From Bacteroidota bacterium (lineage in GTDB: Bacteria; Bacteroidota; Bacteroidia; Sphingobacteriales; Sphingobacteriaceae), in NCBI GenBank assembly GCA_026224775.1, contig JAMFRP010000013.1:248001-312000 (forward strand): a DNA stretch of 64,000 bases, given 5' to 3'. Under the pieces are notes generated by a model. The model did not search any database, was not told where the DNA came from, and worked only from the letters and a program-made list of their open reading frames with translations. Shown piece by piece: positions 25,030 to 34,534 of this stretch; position 1 is the first letter of the stretch, and every line of letters begins with the position of its first letter. The translations under genes were made by a program, and so were the position numbers.

Positions 25030-25037
25030 CAAAGGTA
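25030..25037 (-). promoter_or_regulatory. Candidate -7 box TACCTTTG for hemW
   Basis: The complement reads TACCTTTG, 25 bp before the hemW start at 25004. Confidence 0.5.
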
Positions 25038-25224
25038 AGCCCAATTACGAGCTTTTTAATGTTTATCTGATAAATTGTTACCCTAAAAATAAGGAATAGA
25101 TTATCGCTTTTATTGATCTATCAGGAATTATTTAAGCATGTATAAGGGATGATAAAGACTTCAGGCTATAAATACGGCAAACGACTTTATAAAGATTAAA
25201 TCCAAAAATCACAAACACTCATTT

Positions 25225-26568
25225 TTATTTTCCTTTAAGTTGAACCATAACCTGAATTGTTTTCAGAATTATGTTCATATCACTATTAAAGTTTATATTG
25301 TTAAGGTATATGAGATCATATCTTACACGGCTACGCATTTGGTCAATATTTTCAGCATATCCATAATTTACCTGCCCAATAGATGTAAGCCCAGGTTTAA
25401 GAGTAAGTAACTTTTTATAATTAGGAGACTTTAATAACAGTTGCTCGATAAAAAACTGTCGTTCAGGCCTTGGGCCTACAACAGACATATCTCCTTTTAA
25501 AACATTCCAAAATTGAGGTAACTCATCCAGCCTGGACCTGCGCAATATCAAACCCCATTTTGTAATCCGAGGATCATTCTCGCTAGATAATTGCGGACCT
25601 AGTAATTCTGCATTTACATGCATACTTCTAAATTTATATATTTTAAAAGGTTTATGATTTAATCCAACCCTTTCCTGCTTGAAAAATACAGGACCTTTAG
25701 AAGTAAGCTTAGTGATTAACGCTACTATACAAAATATGGGGCATCCCAATATCATTACAAATGATGAGAATAAGACATCAAAGCTCCTTTTGAAAAATCT
25801 AATCTTAAAATCAATCTCAGGATGAGATGAAAGTTGTATTATAGGAAGATTTTCATAGTTAATAACAGAAGCAAAACCATTATCTAGTACTAAATCAGAA
25901 ACAAATTTGATCTTAAGCTTATTTTGGCTACCAAAATCTATTAGTTTTTTCAACAATGCCTGGTTAGTGTTTTTGTAACACAGAAATATCTCATCAGGTC
26001 TTTTATCCAACATCTCTTGGAATAAAATATCTGTTGAAATACTTTTCATTCTTGTTTCGTTAATAAAATCAATAAAATGATAGCCATATTCAGGATGCTT
26101 TGCAAAAGATTTAAATAATCGTTTAGCTATACCTTCGTTTCCTATAACTATTATATGCCTCCTATTATATCCTCTTTTTCTTAAAACATCCAGCGTAAAA
26201 AACATCCAGGATCTTTCAACAACAATCAGTGCAAAAAACATTAAATACGAGATTACCAATTCTACGCGGCCAACTTCGTATAATTTAAAGAAGTAAATAA
26301 CAAACAATACTAACACTAAATGATAAAGCAAAGCAGACGAAAACCTATTAATGTTTTCGCTTAATACCAAAGGCCTGGGAAGCTTATATGTCTTTATAAA
26401 TAAAGAGGTTAACAGCCAAACAAAATTAACCAATAAGATAAAATTATTAAATTCTATTCTTGGTGAATGGTGGTTAAACGAAAATAAATACGCTAGTTTG
26501 AGAGCAATATTTAAGAGAAAAAAATCGCTTATAAAAATGAAAAACGGAAGTAATTTTGAGTATTTCAT
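25225..26568 (-). CDS. Polyprenyl-phosphate sugar-1-phosphate transferase (WcaJ/ExoY type)
   Basis: From Met at 26568 the product has 447 residues: several N-terminal membrane helices, a nucleotide-binding-like middle region (IVIGNEGIAKRLF) and the conserved C-terminal transferase domain. The latter has K-R-S-F-D-V, then Q-E-R-V-G, F-K-I-Y-K-F-R-S-M, D-E-L-P-Q-F-W-N-V-L-K-G-D-M-S-V-V-G-P-R-P-E. This enzyme loads the first sugar phosphate onto undecaprenyl phosphate to start the EPS repeat unit. It is the last gene of the locus, more than 300 bp from its neighbour and with its own -7 box, so it may be expressed separately. Confidence 0.93.
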   Translation of the reverse strand: MKYSKLLPFFIFISDFFLLNIALKLAYLFSFNHHSPRIEFNNFILLVNFVWLLTSLFIKTYKLPRPLVLSENINRFSSALLYHLVLVLFVIYFFKLYEVGRVELVISYLMFFALIVVERSWMFFTLDVLRKRGYNRRHIIVIGNEGIAKRLFKSFAKHPEYGYHFIDFINETRMKSISTDILFQEMLDKRPDEIFLCYKNTNQALLKKLIDFGSQNKLKIKFVSDLVLDNGFASVINYENLPIIQLSSHPEIDFKIRFFKRSFDVLFSSFVMILGCPIFCIVALITKLTSKGPVFFKQERVGLNHKPFKIYKFRSMHVNAELLGPQLSSENDPRITKWGLILRRSRLDELPQFWNVLKGDMSVVGPRPERQFFIEQLLLKSPNYKKLLTLKPGLTSIGQVNYGYAENIDQMRSRVRYDLIYLNNINFNSDMNIILKTIQVMVQLKGK

Positions 26569-26583
26569 GGGCCTAGGGATCTG

Positions 26584-26591
26584 CAAAGGTA
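26584..26591 (-). promoter_or_regulatory. Candidate -7 box TACCTTTG
   Basis: The complement reads TACCTTTG, 15 bp before Met at 26568 and inside the alternative start at 26595. This supports the shorter start of the transferase. Confidence 0.5.
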
Positions 26592-26595
26592 ACAT

Positions 26596-26912
26596 TTATT
26601 CTTTTAAAATTGTTTTAAAAAAATAAAAAATATCTTTTACTGGTATCTAAACCGAATTAATATCAACAAAATATTGCAGATATTATTAATTTGCTAATTA
26701 ATACAACTTTCAGCACATATAATAAGCATAGTACTTTACTTATAAGATTGGAAAACATTTGAATATATACTATGTAAAAAAAATAAGCTTTTTTACATAG
26801 CCGTATTAAATTAATGCAACAACGCTTTTTTAACCTTGAATTAATTATTTAATTGTTATCGATTTTAACATTTAGCAGTATTTATTTTGTCACTTTATAA
26901 TTATACCAGTTA
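26596..26912. other. AT-rich gene-free gap in the EPS locus
   Basis: No gene is visible. It is very AT-rich and contains a perfect 12-bp inverted repeat (26770-26800). It also contains the -7 box region of the downstream sugar transferase. Confidence 0.6.
26770..26800. repeat. Inverted repeat CTATGTAAAAAA, terminator-like
   Basis: CTATGTAAAAAA (26770-26781) pairs perfectly with TTTTTTACATAG (26789-26800) around a 7-nt loop. It follows the last glycosyltransferase gene of the EPS operon by over 100 bp and may reduce read-through into the sugar transferase. Confidence 0.5.
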
Positions 26913-27839
26913 TTATTTCCAATAATGCCTGTGCATTGATATTCTTTTTAAAATAATTAGGGGAATATTGGTGTAAAACTTTCCGATTTTATATCCCAAC
27001 CATTTTGCTCCTAAGGATGCAATTGATTTAAATATATACTTAGGATCGTTTTTGCATATATACTTTATCTCTGATTTTACAAATTTGAGGCCCTCGCCTG
27101 TTGGTTTGCCATAATTTTCTATTAACCACTTGTTTTGCTCATGGAAAACCCTGGTATCAAAGTAACGTTTAAACTCCTCCGCCAGGGTGTAAGTATGGGA
27201 GTGGTATACAATAGCATCTGCCACATAGGCCTTCTTAAAGCCTTGTTGAAGCATCTTTGCGGCTACAATTGCATCCTCACCCATTATTGAATCTGAAGGA
27301 AACCCTCCTACATTTAACAACGCATTGCTACGATAGGCTGAAAATGAGTTGGAACAAAAAAACACCTTAAACCCTTTCTTATCAACATGCTTGATTGATA
27401 CAACTTCCGGCGTATCTGGATAATTAAACAACCGGGCATGAGTTTCTAACGGTTTTGCATTTATATGTGGCAATTGTCTTCCGTACGCAATACTAACTTC
27501 CGGGTCATCAAATGCCTTAACTATATTTTTGATACTATCAGGCGAAGCTAAAATTGCGTCCTGGGTTAAAAATATACAGATATCAGTATCTGATGCTAAC
27601 CCTACCAATAATTGGCGGGTAGCGCCATGATTGAATTCTTCTTTTGGAATAGATATTACTTTAAAACCAAATGACCTTGCAATTTCAACAGTATTATCGG
27701 TGGATCCTGAATCAATAATAATGCTTTCAGCAGTGAGTGTTTGGGATGTAATGGCTTCTAAAGCCATTTTCCATTTATCTCCCGCATTAAGGGTTGGTAT
27801 TAAAATACTTGTTTTTAAATTTTCCGTTTCAAAGCCCAT
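26913..27839 (-). CDS. Family 2 glycosyltransferase (rhamnosyltransferase-like)
   Basis: The 308-residue protein is a GT2 enzyme: the nucleotide-binding strand ILIPTLNAG at residues 12-20, I-I-D-S-G-S-T-D-N-T, the E-F-N-H-G-A-T-R-Q block typical of rhamnosyltransferases, and F-L-T-Q-D-A as the DxD equivalent. The acceptor region has G-E-D-A-I-V-A-A-K. It is cytosolic, perhaps membrane associated, and adds one sugar to the lipid-linked EPS unit. Sugar and linkage cannot be read from sequence. Confidence 0.88.
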   Translation of the reverse strand: MGFETENLKTSILIPTLNAGDKWKMALEAITSQTLTAESIIIDSGSTDNTVEIARSFGFKVISIPKEEFNHGATRQLLVGLASDTDICIFLTQDAILASPDSIKNIVKAFDDPEVSIAYGRQLPHINAKPLETHARLFNYPDTPEVVSIKHVDKKGFKVFFCSNSFSAYRSNALLNVGGFPSDSIMGEDAIVAAKMLQQGFKKAYVADAIVYHSHTYTLAEEFKRYFDTRVFHEQNKWLIENYGKPTGEGLKFVKSEIKYICKNDPKYIFKSIASLGAKWLGYKIGKFYTNIPLIILKRISMHRHYWK

Positions 27840-27888
27840 AAATCACCAACCACAATATTTAAAAAAATCATTTATTAATTTCAGATCG

Positions 27889-28626
27889 TTATTTTAATAA
27901 TATAAATAACATGCCATAAAACAGTTGTATTCTATTTTTTATTCTTTTTAAAACAGAATACCCACTCTTTCCTAGTGTTGGCGACGCATTATTATTATGC
28001 CGCACATAATACATTAACTTTTTATCACAAAAAATGGTTTTACCTTTTATTTCACCTATTAAACCTAGCCACCAATCATGCATATGAATATAGGGAGGAA
28101 AGGGCAACGCATAGTCTAGCATTTTTTTATTGAATGACATACAACAACCGATATATGAATTTTTAATCAACGTATTCAATATACCAGGTTTTGAATCGCG
28201 TTCTTTAAAAAAAGAGTCAAATATAACATTCCCATCTTCATTTGTCACAATTGCATCAGAGATAACCAGATCATAATGTTTTTGATGTAAGCTTAAGTGT
28301 GTTTCAATTTTATTGCTAAACCACTCATCGTCCTGATCTGCCAAAAAAATTATACTGCCACATGCTTTTGACAAAGCATTTTCAAAATTTCCTACAGGCC
28401 CTCTTTTATTTTCGTTGTTAAATATTTTCAGTCTTGGGTCTTTAAAAGATTTAATTATGTCAATAGTGCTGTCTGTCGAATAATCATCACTAATTATAAT
28501 CTCATCATTTAAAGAGAGTTGATCTAAAATACTTTTTATTTGTACATATATGTGCTTTTCTCCATTGTAGGTAGCTATGCATACGGAACATCGTATTTTA
28601 TTATTTATAAAGACATTTTCAATCAT
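27889..28626 (-). CDS. Family 2 glycosyltransferase
   Basis: The 245-residue GT2 enzyme shows CVATYNGEKH (residues 14-23), I-I-S-D-D-Y-S-T-D-S-T and the catalytic-region D-Q-D-D-E-W motif. The end is a short hydrophobic stretch (LFYGMLFILLK), possibly membrane associated. It lies in the middle of the EPS operon, 23 bp after the acyltransferase gene. Confidence 0.88.
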   Translation of the reverse strand: MIENVFINNKIRCSVCIATYNGEKHIYVQIKSILDQLSLNDEIIISDDYSTDSTIDIIKSFKDPRLKIFNNENKRGPVGNFENALSKACGSIIFLADQDDEWFSNKIETHLSLHQKHYDLVISDAIVTNEDGNVIFDSFFKERDSKPGILNTLIKNSYIGCCMSFNKKMLDYALPFPPYIHMHDWWLGLIGEIKGKTIFCDKKLMYYVRHNNNASPTLGKSGYSVLKRIKNRIQLFYGMLFILLK

Positions 28627-28649
28627 CGTTTATTCCTTTAACTAGCATA

Positions 28650-29690
28650 TTAGGAGTTTCCTTTTTCCAGCTTTACCCGGGCTTTCAGAAACCCTTTTTC
28701 AATATAATTCCATGATGATATAGCTGCAGAAGCTATCAAAGTAATTAAGATTAAAAAACTCAACCATTTATCATGATTGATATTAAATAACCCACAGTAA
28801 ACAAATAACTGGATTATTGGAAAATGATATATATATATTCCATAGGAAAAATCGCCGTATTTACCAAAGTGGTTAAACAACCTAAAGCGAGGGCTGTAAG
28901 CAAAATAAAACAATAAAAGACCGAGTGCAACAGGCAATAAATATTGATAGTGATTGATATATTCAAATGCAAATACAGGCAAAGCTATGAGCGCTAAAAT
29001 ACCTTTGCGTTTAAAAATATAATCAAAATAAAAATGCAATAATATTCCTGCTATAAAATAGGTAAGTAAAGTAGGTAGTTGATGGCTTAAAGTAAAGTAT
29101 AGGCCAAAGTTTTTAGGTATTAAATACTTTGCCAAAAAAAAATTTTGTATTAATACCAATACGTAAAGTATCGACAAGAAAATAATGGGCTTTTTAAACT
29201 TATTTATTAAAAAAAACAGTACGGGTATAATAATATAAAATCCTACTTCAACTTTTATTGTCCACAATGAGCCGTTAACAGCATCTACCGGGTTCTTCTC
29301 GAATACCCCGGGTAGTGATGGATGCAGAAAATTTAAAAATGTTAAATTACTTGCCAAGTATTGATAAAATCCTTTATTTGAATAATAGGCAGAAAAAGAT
29401 AATGAACTAATAAATACAAATAGCAATGCTGTGGACATAATGATAACAAAATATGCAGGAAGCAACCTGTTTGCCCTCTTTTTAAAATAGTCGGTGATAG
29501 ATTTAGACCGGCTATAGCTTTTTGCTATTAAAAATCCGCTGATTATGAAAAATCCGCATACAGGGATATATGAATCTATATCATCAAATAAAGATATTGT
29601 ATTTAATGATTTTGTAAGCGTTGAAAAGTGCGCCAATACAACCATTAAGGCAAACGCAAACCGTAAAAAATCAAAGTTGTTTTTATTCAT
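28650..29690 (-). CDS. Membrane O-acyltransferase (acyltransferase-3 family)
   Basis: The 346-residue protein has about ten hydrophobic helices and the N-terminal family opening N-F-D-F-L-R-F-x-F-A-x-x-V-V-x-x-H (here LRFAFALMVVLAHF, with the catalytic His at about residue 21) and a later R-x-x-R-L-L-P-A-Y block. The family acetylates or otherwise acylates surface polysaccharide sugars at the membrane. Its start overlaps the polymerase stop by 8 bp, so translation is coupled. Confidence 0.9.
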   Translation of the reverse strand: MNKNNFDFLRFAFALMVVLAHFSTLTKSLNTISLFDDIDSYIPVCGFFIISGFLIAKSYSRSKSITDYFKKRANRLLPAYFVIIMSTALLFVFISSLSFSAYYSNKGFYQYLASNLTFLNFLHPSLPGVFEKNPVDAVNGSLWTIKVEVGFYIIIPVLFFLINKFKKPIIFLSILYVLVLIQNFFLAKYLIPKNFGLYFTLSHQLPTLLTYFIAGILLHFYFDYIFKRKGILALIALPVFAFEYINHYQYLLPVALGLLLFYFAYSPRFRLFNHFGKYGDFSYGIYIYHFPIIQLFVYCGLFNINHDKWLSFLILITLIASAAISSWNYIEKGFLKARVKLEKGNS

Positions 29691-30897
29691 TATTAGCCAA
29701 ATTTGATTGATTTTTTTTCAGTTTTATGGAGAATAAAAACGGATATAATAATTGAAAACTCAAAGCGGTGAATGCTATCATGTTATCAAATAAATTAAAT
29801 AACACTAAAGTATTAAGTACAGCTATACCTGTTGCGTAATAAGGGTTGGTGGGTTTAAGTAATGTAACGTATAGTAGTAAAATCCCCATTAAAAAAACGA
29901 ATGTAATTATCATTCCAATCCATCCCAAATTTGTATATGAGCCGGAGTATATTGTACCTACTGTAAGGTATGGTGCAATTAAATTATTATATATCTTATC
30001 AATGCCTACTACACTTCCTATTCGCTTAGAAATAGAGTCAAATATCAACTCATAATTAAAATATCTAAAAACAGTTGTTGGTGTGTATTCCACCGGATAT
30101 GTATTGATGTCTTCTTGTAAATTAGCAAGCGGTGATGATATATAAATATATGACCAGAAAAATTCCGGAGGAATAGATGAGTTTACAAAACTGGGTTTTG
30201 CCTTACCCAGATCTATCATTATTTCTCTTGATAAAGATTCATCTTTATTAGATTGATTATTGGTACGCAAATTTCCCGCGTAACCGAAAACTAATAATAC
30301 CAACAACAAAAAAAACACCAACCTTAAGTAAATCTTTGCTTTACCCTTCTTTCTTGAAAAAAGGTACAAAAAAAGAACATTAGATAAATTTAACAGTATT
30401 GTTCCCCGACTAAATATTAATACCGGAAAAATAAAGAGATACATGCTGGCAAACAGGTATTTTTTCTCCTTGGTAACTAAATAACAATTAAACAAATAAG
30501 TTGTCATAAAACTGCCCAAGGTTGAAACTACAACAGCAAATGTGGGTATACCGAAGGTCCCGTAATTGTCTTGAGTAATCAGGCTGATGATGGAAAACAG
30601 GGGAATTTGCCGTTCATAGGCAAAATCTAAACCGTTTGCAATGGTAAGTCCTATTAAAACAAATTTTAAATTTGGCTTTTTTATTTGCCCTAAGTATTGT
30701 AATGCTCCCTTAGTGTTTATATATCCGCCTAACATTAAGCTTATGAAAAAGGTAACCGCAAAAAACAGTAATAATTGTGGCGATAGCGGGGGATAAAGAT
30801 AAGACCAGTCTAACAGGTATAAAAGTATAGGAACCAGAAAGGCAATCACATAAATAAAAAAGGGATTACAATCTACCACAATGTTTTTCTTCATCAT
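29683..30897 (-). CDS. Wzy-like oligosaccharide repeat-unit polymerase
   Basis: The 404-residue protein has about 11 to 12 hydrophobic helices and a large extracytoplasmic loop (about residues 205-300), the general architecture of Wzy polymerases. Sequence in this family is poorly conserved, so the call rests on topology and on the position between a GT2 gene and an acyltransferase gene in a Wzx/Wzy-type locus that otherwise lacks a polymerase. It would join lipid-linked repeat units in the periplasm. Confidence 0.72.
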   Translation of the reverse strand: MMKKNIVVDCNPFFIYVIAFLVPILLYLLDWSYLYPPLSPQLLLFFAVTFFISLMLGGYINTKGALQYLGQIKKPNLKFVLIGLTIANGLDFAYERQIPLFSIISLITQDNYGTFGIPTFAVVVSTLGSFMTTYLFNCYLVTKEKKYLFASMYLFIFPVLIFSRGTILLNLSNVLFLYLFSRKKGKAKIYLRLVFFLLLVLLVFGYAGNLRTNNQSNKDESLSREIMIDLGKAKPSFVNSSIPPEFFWSYIYISSPLANLQEDINTYPVEYTPTTVFRYFNYELIFDSISKRIGSVVGIDKIYNNLIAPYLTVGTIYSGSYTNLGWIGMIITFVFLMGILLLYVTLLKPTNPYYATGIAVLNTLVLFNLFDNMIAFTALSFQLLYPFLFSIKLKKNQSNLANNE

Positions 30898-31767
30898 CTA
30901 GGAAAATAAATGTGTAAAATACTTTTTTATGAAATACAGATCCCTATGTTCGATGCTCAATTTTGTTGATCTAAGGAATACAATTGTTCTTAACAAAATT
31001 TTATTTCCAAAACTACATGAAAAATGGTTAGCCCCATCTAAATAATAGGTAAACCTGTTTTTATCAATGCTGATAGAATTTCTGGTATGGGTTGACAGAT
31101 GGTGAATAATTTTTAATTTTACAACAACATAGCTACCCGATACATTTTTTTTAAAGCGATATATAAAATCATGATCGCTGTAATCTAACTTAATCAGGTT
31201 GTTATAACCGCCATTTTTTAAAAATGCGTCAACACTAATACATAAACCTGAATTAATGAGTGAATGCCCTTTTAGGTAATTGATGCCATAATCAACTTTT
31301 TTAGCATAATACCCTTTCATCCATTTAAAATTACCCGGAGATATGATTTTATCGTCAGGAGTTAACATCACCGGCGCAAATAAACTTTCTCCGGGATATT
31401 GGTTAATAGCCAGCCTATAAGCATCAAGGCAATTAACAGGTAAATTTGTATCCTGATCAAGCAGTAACAACCAATTTTTGTTTAAATCGCAAGCAATTTT
31501 ATATCCTTCATTATAGGCCTTACCCACCCCGCTGTTTTCAAAATCATTAATCACAATTATTTTAAACCAATCATTGTATTGATCTATATGATCTGTGATA
31601 TTAACTTGTGGAGAATTGTTATATACCACCAGATTTAAATTATACCCACCGGCTTCTGCAGCATTTCTTAACGACTCAAAAGTTTTGGATTCTTCCAGTG
31701 TTGAATGATATAAAACGATAATTACAATAATATCATCAAGAAAGTTGTTATTGCTATTATACTTCAT
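30898..31767 (-). CDS. Family 2 glycosyltransferase (rhamnosyl/galactofuranosyl-type)
   Basis: The 289-residue GT2 protein carries VIIVLYHSTLEES near the start, G-V-G-K-A-Y-N-E-G-Y-K and the L-L-L-D-Q-D-T-N-L-P motif, the DxD-like DQDT found in rhamnosyl- and galactofuranosyltransferases. A D-Y-S-D-H-D-F-x-x-R acceptor motif lies near residue 207. Its start overlaps the upstream GT2 stop by 11 bp, and the downstream polymerase starts immediately after its stop. Confidence 0.88.
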   Translation of the reverse strand: MKYNSNNNFLDDIIVIIVLYHSTLEESKTFESLRNAAEAGGYNLNLVVYNNSPQVNITDHIDQYNDWFKIIVINDFENSGVGKAYNEGYKIACDLNKNWLLLLDQDTNLPVNCLDAYRLAINQYPGESLFAPVMLTPDDKIISPGNFKWMKGYYAKKVDYGINYLKGHSLINSGLCISVDAFLKNGGYNNLIKLDYSDHDFIYRFKKNVSGSYVVVKLKIIHHLSTHTRNSISIDKNRFTYYLDGANHFSCSFGNKILLRTIVFLRSTKLSIEHRDLYFIKKYFTHLFS

Positions 31768-32431
31768 GCCTTAACAAATAATATAATTGAGCAAGCTTAA
31801 CATAAAACCAGCCGTAGTTCTTTTTTACTACTGCTAATGATTCTTCTTTATTAAACGTAGTACTAACTCCGCCTTCCATAGCATATCCTTTAAAACCAGG
31901 ATCTATAATAATTTTCGCGCCTGATTTTAATAATCTTTGATTAAAATCAAAATCGGCATAAGTTTTAAATTGTGTATTGAACGGAGCACCGGGATGAACA
32001 GTTTTTTTTACCAGCAATGCCTGGTGATGCAGTGTATTGCCCAATTTAAGCCTACTATCAATTTTGGGTTTATATAAAAACTTGCTTCCAACTTCTACAT
32101 CGCCGGCTATTATGTCTGCTTTTAAGCTTTCCTTGCCGGGCATAGTAATAATTAAATCACCAGCACCCAAATACAATATATAACTATCCTTACCGGCTAC
32201 CTTCCATCCCTTATTCATGGCATCATAAATTCCATTATCGGGTTCGCTTATCCAATATTTCAGTTTATCCGAATACTTTTCAATTATACTAACCGTACCA
32301 TCAGTTGAGCCACCATCAATAATAATGTATTCAATATTATTGATGGTTTGCCCCAACACATTTTTTATGGTTGATTCCAGCGTTCCGGCCGAGTTAAAGC
32401 ATACAGTAATAACAGAAATCAGCGGCTCCAT
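31757..32431 (-). CDS. Family 2 glycosyltransferase (WcaE-like)
   Basis: The 224-residue protein shows SVITVCFNSAGTLESTIKNV, I-I-D-G-G-S-T-D-G-T and a W-I-S-E-P-D-N-G-I-Y-D-A-M-N-K-G block, the pattern of the WcaE/WcaA-like GT2 subgroup. The H-H-Q-A block near residue 137 is also typical. It probably transfers one sugar to the growing EPS unit. Confidence 0.9.
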   Translation of the reverse strand: MEPLISVITVCFNSAGTLESTIKNVLGQTINNIEYIIIDGGSTDGTVSIIEKYSDKLKYWISEPDNGIYDAMNKGWKVAGKDSYILYLGAGDLIITMPGKESLKADIIAGDVEVGSKFLYKPKIDSRLKLGNTLHHQALLVKKTVHPGAPFNTQFKTYADFDFNQRLLKSGAKIIIDPGFKGYAMEGGVSTTFNKEESLAVVKKNYGWFYVKLAQLYYLLRHEV

Positions 32432-32432
32432 A

Positions 32433-33443
32433 TTAATTAAAAATCTCCTCGTAAAGCGCTTTATAGGCTAAACCAACATTTTGTTTCTTACACGCTTGCA
32501 ATGGAACCGCCAACGGTATGTAATTTTTAGTTTGCTTTATTACATCAAGCAAACCATTGGCTATAGATTCAACACTTCCGGGATTTACCAGACATGCGTT
32601 TTGATAAAATTTTTGTTTAGCGTATTTTTTATCTGCCAATAAAATTGGCTTTTGTAACACTGCGGCTTCCAGCGCCGATATAGGTTGTTGTTCAACAAAA
32701 CTTGGCAATGCAAACAGTTTGCAGTTTTCGTAGCAGGAAATTAGCTCATTGCCATTCTCTGTTAACCCAGGTATCCATATTATCAGCTGTTTATTTTTAT
32801 CAACTAATTGAGCTAAATCATTACCGTATATTTCTTCGCCCTGCATAACTTTTCCAACAATAACCAATTTTATATTTTGCTGAATACAAGCTTCGGCTAA
32901 CGATACCTGGTTCTTCCTTTGGCAGATATTGCCGGTTGTTAAAACATAACCCTGTCCCTCAGTTTGCTTATCAAGGCGAAGGGCTGCATCAAAATAGTTT
33001 TCATTAACTACGTTAGGTATAATATGAATTTTGTTTGCCGGTACTTTATAATATGTATTACAAATTTCAGCCTGATTTTCATTCACAACAGCTATTTTAT
33101 CCACAGGCTTTAACATACCTATTATAATACGCTGTTTAGATATTAATGCAGATACCTTGAATTTTAAACTTGCTAAAACAGATTCAATATCATGCATCAG
33201 TAAAGTAGCCACCAGTTTCTTTCCGGATTTTTTAGCCCAAAAATAGTTTTCGTAGTGTGAGAAACCTAAGCCCCAGCAATGTAATATGTCAAAATCGGCA
33301 TCTCTACCCCAGATATCTAATTCCGATATATTAATTCCACACCCCCTTATAGCATCGGACGTTTGAAGCATTTGTATATCGAAGCCACCATAGGCAAAAC
33401 AATGTGGTTGAAGTGGTAGGTATTTAACTATCGGATATCCCAT
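32433..33443 (-). CDS. Family 4 glycosyltransferase
   Basis: This 336-residue GT-B enzyme shows a C-terminal donor-binding half with L-T-T-G-N-I-C-Q-R-K-N-Q, L-V-I-V-G-K-V and the E-x7-E-like P-S-F-V-E-Q-Q-P-I-S-A-L-E-A motif in which the second Glu of the usual pair is retained. The N-terminal acceptor half is shorter than in many GT4 enzymes. It lies between the epimerase and a GT2 gene in the EPS operon. Confidence 0.85.
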   Translation of the reverse strand: MGYPIVKYLPLQPHCFAYGGFDIQMLQTSDAIRGCGINISELDIWGRDADFDILHCWGLGFSHYENYFWAKKSGKKLVATLLMHDIESVLASLKFKVSALISKQRIIIGMLKPVDKIAVVNENQAEICNTYYKVPANKIHIIPNVVNENYFDAALRLDKQTEGQGYVLTTGNICQRKNQVSLAEACIQQNIKLVIVGKVMQGEEIYGNDLAQLVDKNKQLIIWIPGLTENGNELISCYENCKLFALPSFVEQQPISALEAAVLQKPILLADKKYAKQKFYQNACLVNPGSVESIANGLLDVIKQTKNYIPLAVPLQACKKQNVGLAYKALYEEIFN

Positions 33444-33477
33444 TTAGTGAAGTTGATTATAAAAATGCAACTAGTGC

Positions 33478-34530
33478 TTATTTTGTCCTATTTTTCCAGC
33501 TATAATAGATTTCTTCAAAAGTTGTCTTAATGTCTTTTCTTATATTCCAACCCGGATAATGCTCTCTCATTTTACTTAGATCGGAAATATAACACATATG
33601 ATCGCCCATCCTATTTTGGTCGAAATATTCATAAATGGACTCTTTACCCGAAATAGATTCAATAAGTTTAAATGCCTCGAGTATAGATATAGAGTTTTCA
33701 CGACCACCACCAATATTGTAAACTTCAGCAACGCGGGGCTTATTTATAAATTCGTTAATAAAAAGCGCGACATCATTTGAATGTATATTATCCCTTACCT
33801 GCTTTCCTTTATAGCCATATATGTTATACTTCTTTTCTTCAAGATTACATTTTATTAAGTAACTTAAAAAACCATGCAGTTCAACTCCGCTATGATTTGG
33901 TCCGGTTAAACACCCTCCTCTAAGGCAGCAAGTGGGCATGTTAAAATATCTGCCATATTCCTGAACAATAACATCAGCAGCAACCTTTGAGGCACCAAAT
34001 AATGAATGCATAGATTGATCGATAGTGAAATCTTCAGCAATTCCGTATTTATAAGTGTCATCGTCGTAATCCCACCTTGTATCAAGCTCTTTCATCTTTA
34101 TTCTATTCGGTGCATCACCATACACTTTATTGGTTGATAAATGAACAAATGGGACTGTGGTTGTAACCATCCTAAGTGATTCAATTAAATTTAATGTCCC
34201 AGCCGCATTTACATCAAAATCATCAAAAGGTCGGGATGCTGCTAAATCATGACTTGGCTGCGCTGCAGTGTGGACTACCGCATCAGGTTTAACTTGTTTT
34301 ACTAAGTTTATAACTTTTTCTCTATCACGAAGATCTACATTATGATGTTCATAACTAGTATAAGTTTCTATCAGCCTGTTTCTGTTCCATGTAGTATCCC
34401 CATTAGGACCAAAAAAATCAGCGCGCATATTGTTATCTATACCTATGACATTCCAGCCATTATTAACAAAATACGTTGTTACCTCGCTTCCAATTAAGCC
34501 AGCAGAACCCGATACAAGAATTTTTTTCAT
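33478..34530 (-). CDS. NAD-dependent sugar epimerase/dehydratase (CDP-paratose 2-epimerase-like)
   Basis: The 350-residue short-chain dehydrogenase has G8-x-x-G11-x-x-G14 for NAD binding and [10 protein letters not shown]. The active-site region contains Ser132-Thr133 in STNKVYGD. Where the family usually has Tyr-x3-Lys, the sequence reads Phe178-Gly-Ala-Ser-Lys182, so the catalytic Tyr is replaced by Phe. The blocks [19 protein letters not shown] and [14 protein letters not shown] resemble the CDP-paratose/tyvelose 2-epimerase-like group. It probably makes or modifies a nucleotide sugar for the EPS, but the substrate is not certain. Confidence 0.82.
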   Translation of the reverse strand: MKKILVSGSAGLIGSEVTTYFVNNGWNVIGIDNNMRADFFGPNGDTTWNRNRLIETYTSYEHHNVDLRDREKVINLVKQVKPDAVVHTAAQPSHDLAASRPFDDFDVNAAGTLNLIESLRMVTTTVPFVHLSTNKVYGDAPNRIKMKELDTRWDYDDDTYKYGIAEDFTIDQSMHSLFGASKVAADVIVQEYGRYFNMPTCCLRGGCLTGPNHSGVELHGFLSYLIKCNLEEKKYNIYGYKGKQVRDNIHSNDVALFINEFINKPRVAEVYNIGGGRENSISILEAFKLIESISGKESIYEYFDQNRMGDHMCYISDLSKMREHYPGWNIRKDIKTTFEEIYYSWKNRTK

Positions 34531-34534
34531 ATTA

